This document shows positions 25,808 through 36,204 of a DNA stretch of 64,000 nt, one piece after another; the stretch's first letter is position 1; each line of letters begins with the position of its first letter. The stretch is from [Bacillus] selenitireducens MLS10. Its GTDB lineage: Bacteria; Bacillota; Bacilli; Bacillales; Salisediminibacteriaceae. The notes under the pieces are model-generated. The model did not search any database. It had not been told where the DNA came from and saw only the letters and a program-made list of their open reading frames with translations. The stretch is from positions 372,001-436,000 of the forward strand of contig NC_014219.1 of the NCBI RefSeq assembly GCF_000093085.1, read 5' to 3'. A program made the translations under genes and the position numbers.

Positions 25808-27322
25808 TCAGTACGTGATTGGTGAACCAGGGCCGAGGTCAATGCCGAGAAGCATCCAGACGATCAGCATAATGGTCCAGGTGATCATAAAGATAATGGA
25901 ATACGGGAACATGACCGAGATCATTGTACCGATCCCCATCTTCTTATCATACTTCTGCGCGAAAGCGATGATAATGGCGAAATACGTCATGAGCGGGGTA
26001 ATGATATTGGTCGTTGAGTCCGCGATCCGGTATGCCATTTGTGTCATCTCCGGTGAATAGCCGAGATGCATCATGATCGGCACAAACACAGGGGCCATCA
26101 TCGCCCATTTGGCTGAGGCGCTACCGATAAACAGATTGATGAAACCGGCGACGAAAATAAACCCGAGGATGAGCGGAATACCTGTCAGATTGGCAGCTTC
26201 AAGGAGCTCCGCACCGTATACCCCGAGAACAAGGCCCATATTGGTCTCGCCGAAATAGGCTACGAACTGACCGGCAGTGAAGGCGAGTACGATAAACATC
26301 CCCATCGCAGCCATCGTGTCAGAGAGCTGATTGGCAACATCCTTGTCATTTTTGATGTTCTTTGTGGCCATTCCGTAAAAGAGGCCGGGGATAAAGAACA
26401 GGATGGCGATAATCGGCACAAGTGCGTCCATAAACGGCGACTGAATGATCTGACCATCATCGGCCCGAAGTGGTCCGTTTGCCGGAACGATGGTCAACAG
26501 CACGAGTACAATCCCGATCAGGAGGGAGAGGCCTGCCCATCTGAGACCCTTCTTTTCGATTGGGTCAAGACCTTTCAGTTCTTCCCGGTAGTCGCCTTCG
26601 TACTTACCGAGCCGTGGCTCAACAATTTTCTCCGTAACCCAGGCGCCGACGATCGTCAGCATAAAGACCGATGCGGCGATGAAGTAATAGTTCATCGCGA
26701 TGTTCATACCTTCTGCATAAGCCGGATCCACAATGGCGGCGGCTTCAATGGTCATCTCACCGAGCATCGGGTCCGTTGCCGAGAGTAGCAGGTTGGCGCT
26801 GAACCCTGCGGAAACTCCGGCGAACGCTGCGGCAAGGCCGGCCAACGGATGGCGGCCGAGAGCGGCGAAAATCACGGCTCCGAGTGGAGGCAGGACCACG
26901 TAGCCGGCGTCTGAAGCAACGCTTGACATAATTCCGGCAAAGACGAGACCGGCTGTAATCAGGACGTTCGGGATCGAGAGAACGAAGCCGCGAAGGCAGG
27001 CGCTGATCAGGCCGGTACGCTCAGCCAGGCCGATCCCGAGCATGGTGGCAAGGACAACCCCGAGTGGCGCAAAGCCGATGAAATTATCAACCATGCTCGA
27101 GAGCATGTACTGAAGCCCTTCGGCGTTCATAAGATTGGTAATCTGAACCATTTCCCCTTCTTCGCCGGGGTGTTCAACGCTGATGCCGGACAGAATGCCG
27201 GACAGCGCGATGACGATGAATGTCAGAATGGCGAAGAGCGTGACGGGGTGAGGCAGTTTATTGCCGGCGACTTCGATCATATCGAGAAACCGCTGGAATA
27301 ATCCCCGCTTTTGTTGAGGCAT
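25808..27322 (-). CDS. AbgT family transporter
   Basis: This 504-aa integral membrane protein has about 11-13 hydrophobic segments. AbgT-family features seen are GNKLPHPVTLFAIL at the N terminus, SDAGYVVLPPLGA near residue 145 and the C-terminal IADSTTNIITPLMTYF. Family members import p-aminobenzoyl-glutamate or export sulfonamide-like antimetabolites; which applies is unknown. ATG 27322 has AAGGGG 8 nt upstream. Upstream on the minus strand is a perfect TTGACA (27427-27432) with only a weak -10. Confidence 0.9.
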   Translation of the reverse strand: MPQQKRGLFQRFLDMIEVAGNKLPHPVTLFAILTFIVIALSGILSGISVEHPGEEGEMVQITNLMNAEGLQYMLSSMVDNFIGFAPLGVVLATMLGIGLAERTGLISACLRGFVLSIPNVLITAGLVFAGIMSSVASDAGYVVLPPLGAVIFAALGRHPLAGLAAAFAGVSAGFSANLLLSATDPMLGEMTIEAAAIVDPAYAEGMNIAMNYYFIAASVFMLTIVGAWVTEKIVEPRLGKYEGDYREELKGLDPIEKKGLRWAGLSLLIGIVLVLLTIVPANGPLRADDGQIIQSPFMDALVPIIAILFFIPGLFYGMATKNIKNDKDVANQLSDTMAAMGMFIVLAFTAGQFVAYFGETNMGLVLGVYGAELLEAANLTGIPLILGFIFVAGFINLFIGSASAKWAMMAPVFVPIMMHLGYSPEMTQMAYRIADSTTNIITPLMTYFAIIIAFAQKYDKKMGIGTMISVMFPYSIIFMITWTIMLIVWMLLGIDLGPGSPITY

Positions 27323-27453
27323 GGGTAAAACCCCTTCCAATTTTCAGACTTATTTATATGTCAGTATATCGTTATAGGGAGATAATTTAAACACATTACC
27401 TAATATTGAGAATTGGAGAACTATTCTGTCAACCTTTCTCCTGCTAATGCATG

Positions 27454-27485
27454 AACGGATTGTTATTCTTAGAAAACAATCCGTT
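27454..27485 (-). terminator. Hairpin at the end of the EamA gene
   Basis: An 11-bp perfect repeat AACGGATTGTT / AACAATCCGTT overlaps the stop codon. There is little T-tract, so termination strength is uncertain. Confidence 0.6.
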
Positions 27486-28329
27486 ACGTCGACAGGACGA
27501 GGAGGACGACCCCTGTCAGGGCGAGTGTGATGCCCCATTTCTGTGGAACTGTCAGCATTTCTTTAATGAAAAGCCATGCACAGAGCACGGTGAAGAGCGG
27601 GGAGAGGGCGCCGGCGAGGGCGACGATGGAGAGAAGCCCGATGCTGACACCGAGAATATAGGTGATCGTGCCGAATGCCTGCAGAAAACCGTTGCCGAAG
27701 ATGTAGCCGAGACCGGTCCGGTTGAGGGTCAGAAAGTCCGCCCGTCTGAACAGAAGCACGGAGCTGACGGCTAGAAAAGAGCCGGCCATGGTAAAGAAGA
27801 CGGTCCACATGCTTTCCGTTTCCGGCGGGATATGCAGAAATACGAAGTAGAGCCCGATCAGAAAACCGGCCATGGCGGCAAATGACAGAACCTTCTGTCC
27901 GTCACCGTCCTCAGCGTCACCTTCCACTTCCTTTTTCGAAATCAGGACAATGGCAATCATAATGATGCCGACGGCAACGAGTGCGAATGTTCCGGGCCGC
28001 TCCCCTAAGAAGAGGCCGGTCAAAACCGGAACCACAGCGGAAAGAGTCCCGGTCACTGATGACACGACACCCATCTTGCCCATGGCGAGCGCTTTAAAGT
28101 AAAACAGGAACCCAAAGCCGATGGCGATGCCGCCGAGTCCTCCCCACCAAAAGCTTGAAAGGCTCATGTGAAAGCCGGTCAAAGAGGCGACGATGAGCAT
28201 CATCACCGTGCCGAAGAGCTGTGCATATAATACGACAATCAGTGTCGGAACGCGTCTTGTCACCTGTCCCGCGAGAAAATCCCCGATGCCAAACGCCATC
28301 GCGGTTATGAGTCCCAAAAATAAAGCCAT
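27484..28329 (-). CDS. EamA/DMT-family exporter under guanidine riboswitch control
   Basis: The 281-aa protein has ten predicted membrane helices arranged as two EamA repeats (about residues 1-135 and 145-280). ATG has AGGAGG 8 nt upstream. The leader contains a guanidine-I riboswitch with a terminator, so expression should rise with guanidinium. Known guanidinium exporters under this riboswitch are SMR proteins, distant relatives within the DMT superfamily. A guanidinium-exporting role for this EamA protein is inferred from the riboswitch, not from sequence motifs. Confidence 0.85.
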   Translation of the reverse strand: MALFLGLITAMAFGIGDFLAGQVTRRVPTLIVVLYAQLFGTVMMLIVASLTGFHMSLSSFWWGGLGGIAIGFGFLFYFKALAMGKMGVVSSVTGTLSAVVPVLTGLFLGERPGTFALVAVGIIMIAIVLISKKEVEGDAEDGDGQKVLSFAAMAGFLIGLYFVFLHIPPETESMWTVFFTMAGSFLAVSSVLLFRRADFLTLNRTGLGYIFGNGFLQAFGTITYILGVSIGLLSIVALAGALSPLFTVLCAWLFIKEMLTVPQKWGITLALTGVVLLVLST

Positions 28330-28365
28330 GATTATTTACCTCCTGGAATATTGAATCCGTATCAA

Positions 28366-28500
28366 ACCGTAAAAAAGCCCGGAGTATACTGGTCAAAGTA
28401 TCTCCCGGGCTTTTGTCCCTCCGTGTCACAGATCGATCTGTGTGTCTTCTCTCGGACCAGACCGGCACCAAATACCGCGGAACCCTAGAAGACTTTTTAT
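28366..28500 (-). promoter_or_regulatory. Guanidine-I (ykkC) riboswitch with terminator
   Basis: Read on the minus strand the leader has all ykkC class-1 blocks in order: CTAGGGTTCCG, TCTGGTCCGAGAGA, ACACGGAGGGA and AAAAGCCCGGGAGA. GTCTTC and GAAGAC can form a closing stem. The 3' block AAAAGCCCGG also pairs with CCGGGCTTTTTT downstream, giving a mutually exclusive terminator. This is the expected ON-switch layout, in which ligand binding prevents termination. Confidence 0.93.
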
Positions 28501-28515
28501 TGAGTTTACCCTGTC

Positions 28516-28544
28516 AGTTAACCACATTCACACATGAGTGTCAA
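28516..28544 (-). promoter_or_regulatory. Promoter of the riboswitch-EamA transcript
   Basis: On the minus strand a perfect TTGACA is 17 nt from TTAACT. Transcription would begin about 10-15 nt before the aptamer. Confidence 0.6.
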
Positions 28545-28926
28545 CGAGTCAGAGCATGAGCGGCTATTGATCTTCTTTGTAGAATGAAACAGAAAAGACT
28601 CATCGACTGGACCGAAACCGAGTAGAGATCGTCCCGAAAGACTTTCTGTCTGTTCACCTTCTATTGTCGGGACGTGGAGTTGGATGAAATGACTTGCTCA
28701 TATGAAAAAGGCTGTGGCCGGATCCGGATACGGATAGAGACTCATGTTTGCTTGCTTCATCGAACGAATCGCATCATCACAGCAAGATACGATGCCCAAC
28801 AGTGTGAGCGATTTTATGATAAACAACGTAATGTTAGTGCAATTTCGTCACAGTGCTTGTTGACATTCTTGACATTAACCTGCGTAAACCGTTGTCAGGC
28901 AAGGGGTTCAAGAGAAAGGCTTTTTC
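28545..28926. other. Gene-poor intergenic stretch
   Basis: About 380 nt between divergent units. I see a tandem TTGACATT repeat at 28860-28876 and an 89-codon frame with no ribosome-binding site, but no supported gene or RNA. Confidence 0.5.
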
Positions 28927-28956
28927 TTGAAGCGAAGAAGTGAGGGTTGTTACAAT
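28927..28956 (+). promoter_or_regulatory. Promoter of the 29001-29643 gene pair
   Basis: TTGAAG and TACAAT are 18 nt apart, 45 nt before the start codon. Confidence 0.6.
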
Positions 28957-29000
28957 GAAAGAAACCGTACAAAATCAGGAAAATGAGTGGAGGGATGACC

Positions 29001-29483
29001 ATGTCGATCTTTACTCGCGCGGAACAGAAAATCATGATGCGAAACATGAAAAAAGGATACAGAGCAAAGCAAATCGGGGAAAAGGAACGGGCATTTGAAC
29101 CGTGGCTGCTCGTGTGGCTGATGCTGAAAAACCGACTCCGGGAGCGGGGTAAGACGCTCACTTCCTTCAATGAGGAGTGGGAAGAGGAAGGGGAATTGGC
29201 GCAATGGCTTGAAGATGCCCTTGACCTCTTTGACCGCACGGATCCGGAAGTGGCGAAACAGATTGCCCGTGAAGCGGCGGAACTGGGGATTCAGGAGGAC
29301 AGCCGGCTTGGAGAACGCATCAGAGAACTGCTCAGTTCGGATGAGGCTGATCCGCCTGAAAGCAAAGGGCAGGCACAACAGAATCCGGATCATGAGGCAA
29401 AGAATGAAATTTTTGATCTGCAGCGGAAACTTGCAGAGGCGATCAATACGGATGTGGATCACAATCACAAGAAAGACAGGTGA
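29001..29483 (+). CDS. Hypothetical charged protein (160 aa)
   Basis: No family recognised. Soluble, helical, strongly charged. It begins with a basic region (SIFTRAEQKIMMRNMKKGYRAKQIG) and continues with acidic helices and a polar tail ending DHNHKKDR. ATG 29001 is 7 nt after GGAGG; ATG 28983 and 28995 are poorly placed. A small membrane-protein gene begins 4 nt after its stop, so the two are probably coupled. Confidence 0.65.
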   Translation: MSIFTRAEQKIMMRNMKKGYRAKQIGEKERAFEPWLLVWLMLKNRLRERGKTLTSFNEEWEEEGELAQWLEDALDLFDRTDPEVAKQIAREAAELGIQEDSRLGERIRELLSSDEADPPESKGQAQQNPDHEAKNEIFDLQRKLAEAINTDVDHNHKKDR

Positions 29484-29487
29484 AGGG

Positions 29488-29643
29488 ATGACAGCAAACA
29501 GAGGTCGTTTTTTGATTGTGGCTGGCGTATTGGCGGGACTGAGCGCCGGTTATTTGACGGGGAATATGGCAGAAGGCGTTCTGATTGGGACAGGTCTGGG
29601 GCTTTTTATGCTGGCGGTGGCGAAGAAAAACCGCCAGGCTTAG
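29488..29643 (+). CDS. Small membrane protein (51 aa)
   Basis: Two short hydrophobic helices (about residues 8-26 and 29-44) with Gly-rich packing motifs (AGVLAGLSAGYLTG) and a basic end KKNRQA. AGGTGAAGGG precedes ATG closely. Placed 4 nt after the charged 160-aa gene. Function unknown. Confidence 0.6.
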   Translation: MTANRGRFLIVAGVLAGLSAGYLTGNMAEGVLIGTGLGLFMLAVAKKNRQA

Positions 29644-29737
29644 GAAGAGTATTCCGGACCAACCTGTAATGTTGAGGTATGAGATCTGATAACGTAAGGA
29701 AAAGGCTTGGCTTGTCGCGAAGCCTCAAACAGTACAA

Positions 29738-29780
29738 AATAAAGCCGGCAGCGCGGGATGGTCCCGTACTGCCGGCTCTT
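29738..29780 (-). terminator. Terminator of katG
   Basis: Outer stem AGCCGGCAG / CTGCCGGCT and inner CGGGA / TCCCG are followed on the minus strand by TTATTTTG. Confidence 0.88.
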
Positions 29781-29793
29781 TGTATGATTTGAC

Positions 29794-32034
<2,241 letters not shown>

Positions 32035-32064
32035 TCATGATCATGAGCTGTAATCAATCTCTGT

Positions 32065-32079
32065 TTATAATTATAATAA
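32065..32079 (-). promoter_or_regulatory. PerR box upstream of katG
   Basis: TTATAATTATAATAA matches the PerR consensus TTATAATNATTATAA at all but one defined position. It overlaps a TATAAT -10 on the minus strand. Confidence 0.7.
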
Positions 32080-32287
32080 ACTGAGAGCGAAAATGAAAGG
32101 GGAACACTCAGTGAAATCCCGATCCTTTATTTCCATGAGTCTCTCTGTTTTCCCAGTGACCCGGCTGTCCGACTGCCGCCCCTGCCGGTTCGATCAATCT
32201 TTCCAGTGATAATGCAGCGGTTTCAATGAGAATCATCACATTTTGCTAATGCAGTCCACTACTCTTTATTCCTCTGTTCAAGATTTT

Positions 32288-32313
32288 TGAAACAGGGAAA
32301 AAGCGAAATCGTG
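32288..32313 (+). promoter_or_regulatory. Candidate ECF (SigW/SigX-like) promoter
   Basis: TGAAAC and CGTG are separated by exactly 16 nt, 65 nt before the alpha/beta hydrolase start. The -35 matches SigW perfectly; the -10 differs in its last base from CGTA. Confidence 0.45.
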
Positions 32314-32377
32314 CGCATTCAAACCAAATGAGTGATAAGATGAGTGAAGAAAGACTCATGAAACGAGGGAATGAAAT

Positions 32378-33109
32378 GTGGCAGTAATCTGGGAACATAA
32401 ATGGAAGATCCTTCTCGGTGTCGCCTTGGCAATTACGGCCATCATCTGGCTGTTATTACGGTCTTATCCGGCTGGTTCGCTCGCAGACGATGCGATGGCG
32501 GGCGAATGGAGCGATGTGAAAGACGAGAACGGTGCGATCCGGTTTATCGCGGAAGGAGAGCCGCTTGGTCATGTCATGTATTACCCGGGCGGGCTCGTCA
32601 GACCGGAATCTTATTCATATCTTGCGTCGCAATTGGCGGAAGCAGGGGTTGAAACCTGGGTGATTCCGATGCCGCTGAATCTGGCGGTACTTGGCATATC
32701 GAGGGGTGAACAGGCGCTGGGATTGATCGGGGGAAGTCCGGTCGTCATCGGTGGCCATTCTCTCGGTGGTGCCATGGCTGCGAGGTTTGCCAAGGACCAT
32801 GAGGACCAACTTGACGGGGTGTTTTTTCACGGGGCCTATCCTGATGAGGGCGGACGCCTTGACGGAACGTCTCTTTCCGTCCTTTCCATTCAGATGGAAG
32901 AGGACCGGGTGTTAAACAGCGAGAGCTATGAAGAAGGACTCGGATATATGCCTGATGCCTTTTTCGAAGAGTGGATCGAAGGCGGCAATCATGCTTCTTT
33001 CGGTGATTACGGGCCGCAGCGGGGAGACGGGGAGGCCACGATCAGCCACGAGGAAGCGGTTGAACAGATTGTGGATCTCACCGTGGATTGGCTTGAATCA
33101 CTCCAATAA
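32378..33109 (+). CDS. Membrane-anchored alpha/beta hydrolase
   Basis: A 243-aa protein with one N-terminal membrane segment (about residues 9-28) and an alpha/beta-hydrolase fold outside. The nucleophile elbow is GGHSLGGAMA (Ser about 127), and a late His lies in GGNHASFGDYG. Substrate unknown. GTG start has GAGGG 8 nt upstream. A possible ECF promoter precedes it and a strong terminator follows. Confidence 0.82.
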   Translation: MAVIWEHKWKILLGVALAITAIIWLLLRSYPAGSLADDAMAGEWSDVKDENGAIRFIAEGEPLGHVMYYPGGLVRPESYSYLASQLAEAGVETWVIPMPLNLAVLGISRGEQALGLIGGSPVVIGGHSLGGAMAARFAKDHEDQLDGVFFHGAYPDEGGRLDGTSLSVLSIQMEEDRVLNSESYEEGLGYMPDAFFEEWIEGGNHASFGDYGPQRGDGEATISHEEAVEQIVDLTVDWLESLQ

Positions 33110-33134
33110 GAGAAAGAAAACGTCCCTCTTCTAT

Positions 33135-33181
33135 AAAACAGGACGGCAACCGGTACTGAACCGGATGCCGTCCTGTTTTTT
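33135..33181. terminator. Bidirectional terminator
   Basis: ACAGGACGGCA / TGCCGTCCTGT with T-tract on the right and A-run on the left serves the hydrolase and the convergent ahpF. Confidence 0.92.
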
Positions 33182-33188
33182 GCTCTAT

Positions 33189-34739
33189 TTATACAGATAC
33201 GACAGGTTCCTCTGAGCGGATTAAATAATCGAACGCGCCGAGGGAAGCGGTCGCTCCGGAGCCCATCGAGATAATGATCTGTTTATAGGGGGTATTGGTG
33301 CAGTCTCCTGCAGCAAACAGCCCCGGGACGTTGGTTGCGCCGTGCTGATCGACGACGATTTCGCCCATGCGGGTCGTCTCGATGGAATCATCGAGAAACT
33401 CGGTGTTCGGCACAAGTCCGATCTGCACGAACACGCCCTGAAGGGGAATGTGCCGGTCTTCTTCTGTGACACGGTCTTTGTAGGAAATGCCGTTCACTTT
33501 TTTATCACCTGTGATTTCTGTCGTCTGTGCATTCGTAATGACAGTGACATTAGGCAGGCTGTGGAGTTTCTTTTGCAGGACTTCATCAGCCTTCAGTTCC
33601 GGCATGAACTCAAGCAGGTATACGTGATTGACGATCCCGGCCAGGTCAATGGCGGCTTCCACACCCGAGTTGCCGCCGCCGATGACGGAGACGTCTTTGC
33701 CTTCAAAGAGCGGGCCGTCACAGTGCGGGCAGTAAGCGACACCGTTATTTTTGAATGCTTCTTCACCCGGAACCCCGACGTTTCGCCAGCGGGCACCGGT
33801 GGAGAGGATGACGCTTTTGCTTTTAAGGACTGCGCCGTTCTCAAGGGTGACCTCAAAGAGATCCTTCTTATCAACGGCTTTGACGCGCTGGCTCTTCATG
33901 ATATCCACGCTGTAATCACGGACGTGCTCTTCAAGGCTCGCGACAAGCTTCGGTCCTTCGGTCTTTTTGACACTGATGAAGTTCTCGATGCTCATCGTAT
34001 CCTGCACCTGTCCGCCAAAACGCTCGGCGACAACTCCGGTGCGGATCCCTTTTCTTGAGGCGTACACGGCCGCACTCGCGCCTGCGGGACCGCCGCCGAC
34101 GACGAGGACATCGAACGGATCTTTTGCGTCGAGTTCGGAGGCATCGGTCCCTTGACCGAGCTTTTCAAGGATGTCTTCGATGGTCATGCGTCCGCCGCCT
34201 AAGAATTCACCGTTCAGATAGACGGCGGGTACGGCCATGACGTCACGGGCTTCCACTTCGTCTTTAAATGCGGCGCCGTCGATCATGGTGTTCGTGACGC
34301 CTGGGTTGACGGCACTGAGCATATTCAGAGCCTGAACGACTTCCGGACAGTTTTGGCAGCTGAGGCTGACGTACGTCTCAAACGTAAAGTCGCCTTCAAG
34401 CTGTTTCATTTGATTGAGTGTTTCCTCCTCCACTTTCGGCGGCCGTCCGCTTACCTGGAGGATCGCAAGGACAAACGATGTGAACTCGTGTCCGAGGGGA
34501 ACGCCGGCGAAGGTGACGCCGGTGTTCTCGCCCGTCCGTGTGACGGTAAAGCTTGGCGTACGCGCAAGGCTTGCTTCTTCGACGGTAATGCGTGGCGACA
34601 TCGACGCCACCTCACGGACAAAGCCCGCGAGTTTGTCTGAATTGGCGTCGCTGCCTGCGTCAAGCTTGAACGTCAAGTCCCCTTCGAGGAGGTCGAGATA
34701 CTGTTTCAGCTGTTGAGTAATGGCGTTGTCGAGTACCAT
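33189..34739 (-). CDS. ahpF: Alkyl hydroperoxide reductase subunit F
   Basis: This 516-aa NADH-dependent flavoprotein disulfide reductase regenerates AhpC. The N-terminal thioredoxin-fold pair has redox centre CQNC (about residue 130). The FAD-binding GGGPAGASA (about 220), the thioredoxin-reductase centre CPHC (about 345) and the FAD motif GLFAAGDC near the end follow. ATG 34739 is 8 nt after AGGAGG. It lies 18 nt after ahpC in one operon. Confidence 0.96.
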   Translation of the reverse strand: MVLDNAITQQLKQYLDLLEGDLTFKLDAGSDANSDKLAGFVREVASMSPRITVEEASLARTPSFTVTRTGENTGVTFAGVPLGHEFTSFVLAILQVSGRPPKVEEETLNQMKQLEGDFTFETYVSLSCQNCPEVVQALNMLSAVNPGVTNTMIDGAAFKDEVEARDVMAVPAVYLNGEFLGGGRMTIEDILEKLGQGTDASELDAKDPFDVLVVGGGPAGASAAVYASRKGIRTGVVAERFGGQVQDTMSIENFISVKKTEGPKLVASLEEHVRDYSVDIMKSQRVKAVDKKDLFEVTLENGAVLKSKSVILSTGARWRNVGVPGEEAFKNNGVAYCPHCDGPLFEGKDVSVIGGGNSGVEAAIDLAGIVNHVYLLEFMPELKADEVLQKKLHSLPNVTVITNAQTTEITGDKKVNGISYKDRVTEEDRHIPLQGVFVQIGLVPNTEFLDDSIETTRMGEIVVDQHGATNVPGLFAAGDCTNTPYKQIIISMGSGATASLGAFDYLIRSEEPVVSV

Positions 34740-34757
34740 ATCCGGCACCTCCTGCTC

Positions 34758-35321
34758 TTATATTTTGCCGACGAGGTCAAGGCTTGGTGTCAATGTTTCG
34801 TCGCCTTCTTCCCATTTGGCCGGGCATACTTCGCCTGGATTGTTACGGACGTACTGTGCCGCTTTAATTTTGTTGACGAGGGTGCTTGCGTCACGGCCGA
34901 TGCCTTCTGCGTTGATTTCCGCAGCCTGAACGACACCGTCAGGATCGATGATGAACGTGCCGCGGTCCGCAAGACCGGATTCTTCGTTCAATACGTCAAA
35001 TTGTCTGGAGAGCGTCTGTGACGGATCGCCGATCATGCCGTATTCGATCTTTCCGATTGTCTCGGAGCTGTCGTGCCAGCCTTTGTGCGTGAAGTGCGTG
35101 TCCGTGGAAGCGGAGTATACTTCAACTCCAAGGTTCTTGAGTGTTTCGTATTCATTTTGCAGGTCTTCGAGCTCTGTCGGGCAGACGAATGTGAAATCCG
35201 CCGGGTAAAAGCAAAGGATTGTCCACTGGCCTTTGAAGTTTTCTTCTGTGACTTCGACGAAATCGCCGTTCTTGTAAGCCTGTGCTGTGAATGGTTGAAC
35301 TTCTGTGCCGATAATTGACAT
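34758..35321 (-). CDS. ahpC: Alkyl hydroperoxide reductase subunit C (2-Cys peroxiredoxin)
   Basis: The 187-aa typical 2-Cys peroxiredoxin has peroxidatic Cys47 in FTFVCPTE and resolving Cys166 in GEVCPAKW. It reduces H2O2 and organic hydroperoxides with AhpF. ATG 35321 follows AGGAGG at about 10 nt. The promoter is strong, with a partial PerR-like sequence over the -10. Confidence 0.97.
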   Translation of the reverse strand: MSIIGTEVQPFTAQAYKNGDFVEVTEENFKGQWTILCFYPADFTFVCPTELEDLQNEYETLKNLGVEVYSASTDTHFTHKGWHDSSETIGKIEYGMIGDPSQTLSRQFDVLNEESGLADRGTFIIDPDGVVQAAEINAEGIGRDASTLVNKIKAAQYVRNNPGEVCPAKWEEGDETLTPSLDLVGKI

Positions 35322-35402
35322 AATCAATCATCCTCCTTATAGATAATGAATATTAGGTTCGCTGTTTTGAATTCTGTTAATAAGAATTCTTAACCAATGC
35401 TT

Positions 35403-35431
35403 ATTATTATATAAAACGAATTGTTTGTCAA
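35403..35431 (-). promoter_or_regulatory. Promoter of ahpC-ahpF with a partial PerR-like box
   Basis: On the minus strand a perfect TTGACA is 17 nt from AATAAT. The AT-rich stretch 35401-35415 matches the PerR consensus at 10 of 14 defined positions, weaker than at katG. Confidence 0.65.
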
Positions 35432-35625
35432 ACCTTTCACAATAACAATTACAATTAAAATCAAAAATGAATAGGGATTATCCTGATCATTTAACAATAT
35501 AAATGTTGTGACAAAGCGATTTATCGCGTTTTGTCTGCGCTTTCAAGTTCAACCTGATTCTCATTTAATGGCAATATATCATGATAATTGAGAAGTTTGT
35601 CTGGTCGGAATTCATATGGAACATA

Positions 35626-35657
35626 GAAAAAACCAGACGCTGTATCCGTCTGGTTTT
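35626..35657 (-). terminator. Terminator of the OsmC-family gene
   Basis: The 11-bp stem AAAACCAGACG / CGTCTGGTTTT extends into a T-tract on the minus strand. Confidence 0.85.
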
Positions 35658-35691
35658 CGCGTTTATCCTGTATAGAGGGTGGAAAAAGCAA

Positions 35692-36138
35692 TCAGCTTTC
35701 GATCACGACATCCGCAAGCTTCATCGACACGTTGTTTTCAAGGGAGTCGCCGACGGGACACTTGGATTCCACAAAGCGCACGAACTCATCGACCTTGTCT
35801 TTCGGGGCATCGGTTTTGATGTGCATCGTATAGCGGATCTCAGAGTAGCCCGGGCGCACGTCGGCTTTGTTCATGAATCCGTCCGGATCAAGATCCCCCT
35901 CGACATCGAGCCAAAGGTCGGTGAACGAGATGTCAAACTTCGGTGCATACACCCGCGCGACGATTGCCTGGCAGGCGCCGAGGGCGCAGAGAACGGCTTC
36001 AACGGGGTTCATGCCGGTGTCTGTCCCGCCGAGGCTTTCCGGTTCATCAATCGTCAGTGTGAAATTCCGGGTTTTGGCCGTGACCTTGGTTCCTTCGTGG
36101 AGCTGGGTGGTCGCTTTAAAGGTTGCTTTTGCCATCAT
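35692..36138 (-). CDS. OsmC/Ohr-family protein (YhfA-like)
   Basis: This 148-aa protein has the OsmC fold with conserved cysteines in ALCALGACQ and SKCPVGD, the latter the YhfA-like variant. Family members reduce organic hydroperoxides or have unknown thiol roles. ATG 36138 (ATGATG) has AAGGAG 6-9 nt upstream. Proximity to katG and ahpCF suggests oxidative-stress function, but it has its own terminator. Confidence 0.87.
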   Translation of the reverse strand: MMAKATFKATTQLHEGTKVTAKTRNFTLTIDEPESLGGTDTGMNPVEAVLCALGACQAIVARVYAPKFDISFTDLWLDVEGDLDPDGFMNKADVRPGYSEIRYTMHIKTDAPKDKVDEFVRFVESKCPVGDSLENNVSMKLADVVIES

Positions 36139-36204
36139 CAATCTCTCCTTTTGTAAGTGGTTACATTCATTATATACCACTATTGTGAAAGAGTGAACGT
36201 GACC

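Noticed and set aside
28674-28943. 89-codon frame in the intergenic region before 29001
   Set aside because: No ribosome-binding site, Cys/Arg-rich random-looking sequence and overlap with the likely downstream promoter.
32230-32270. Fur-box-like sequence (TGAGAATCATCAC) upstream of the hydrolase
   Set aside because: Only about 9 of 14 consensus positions match and it is not palindromic; no iron-related gene nearby.
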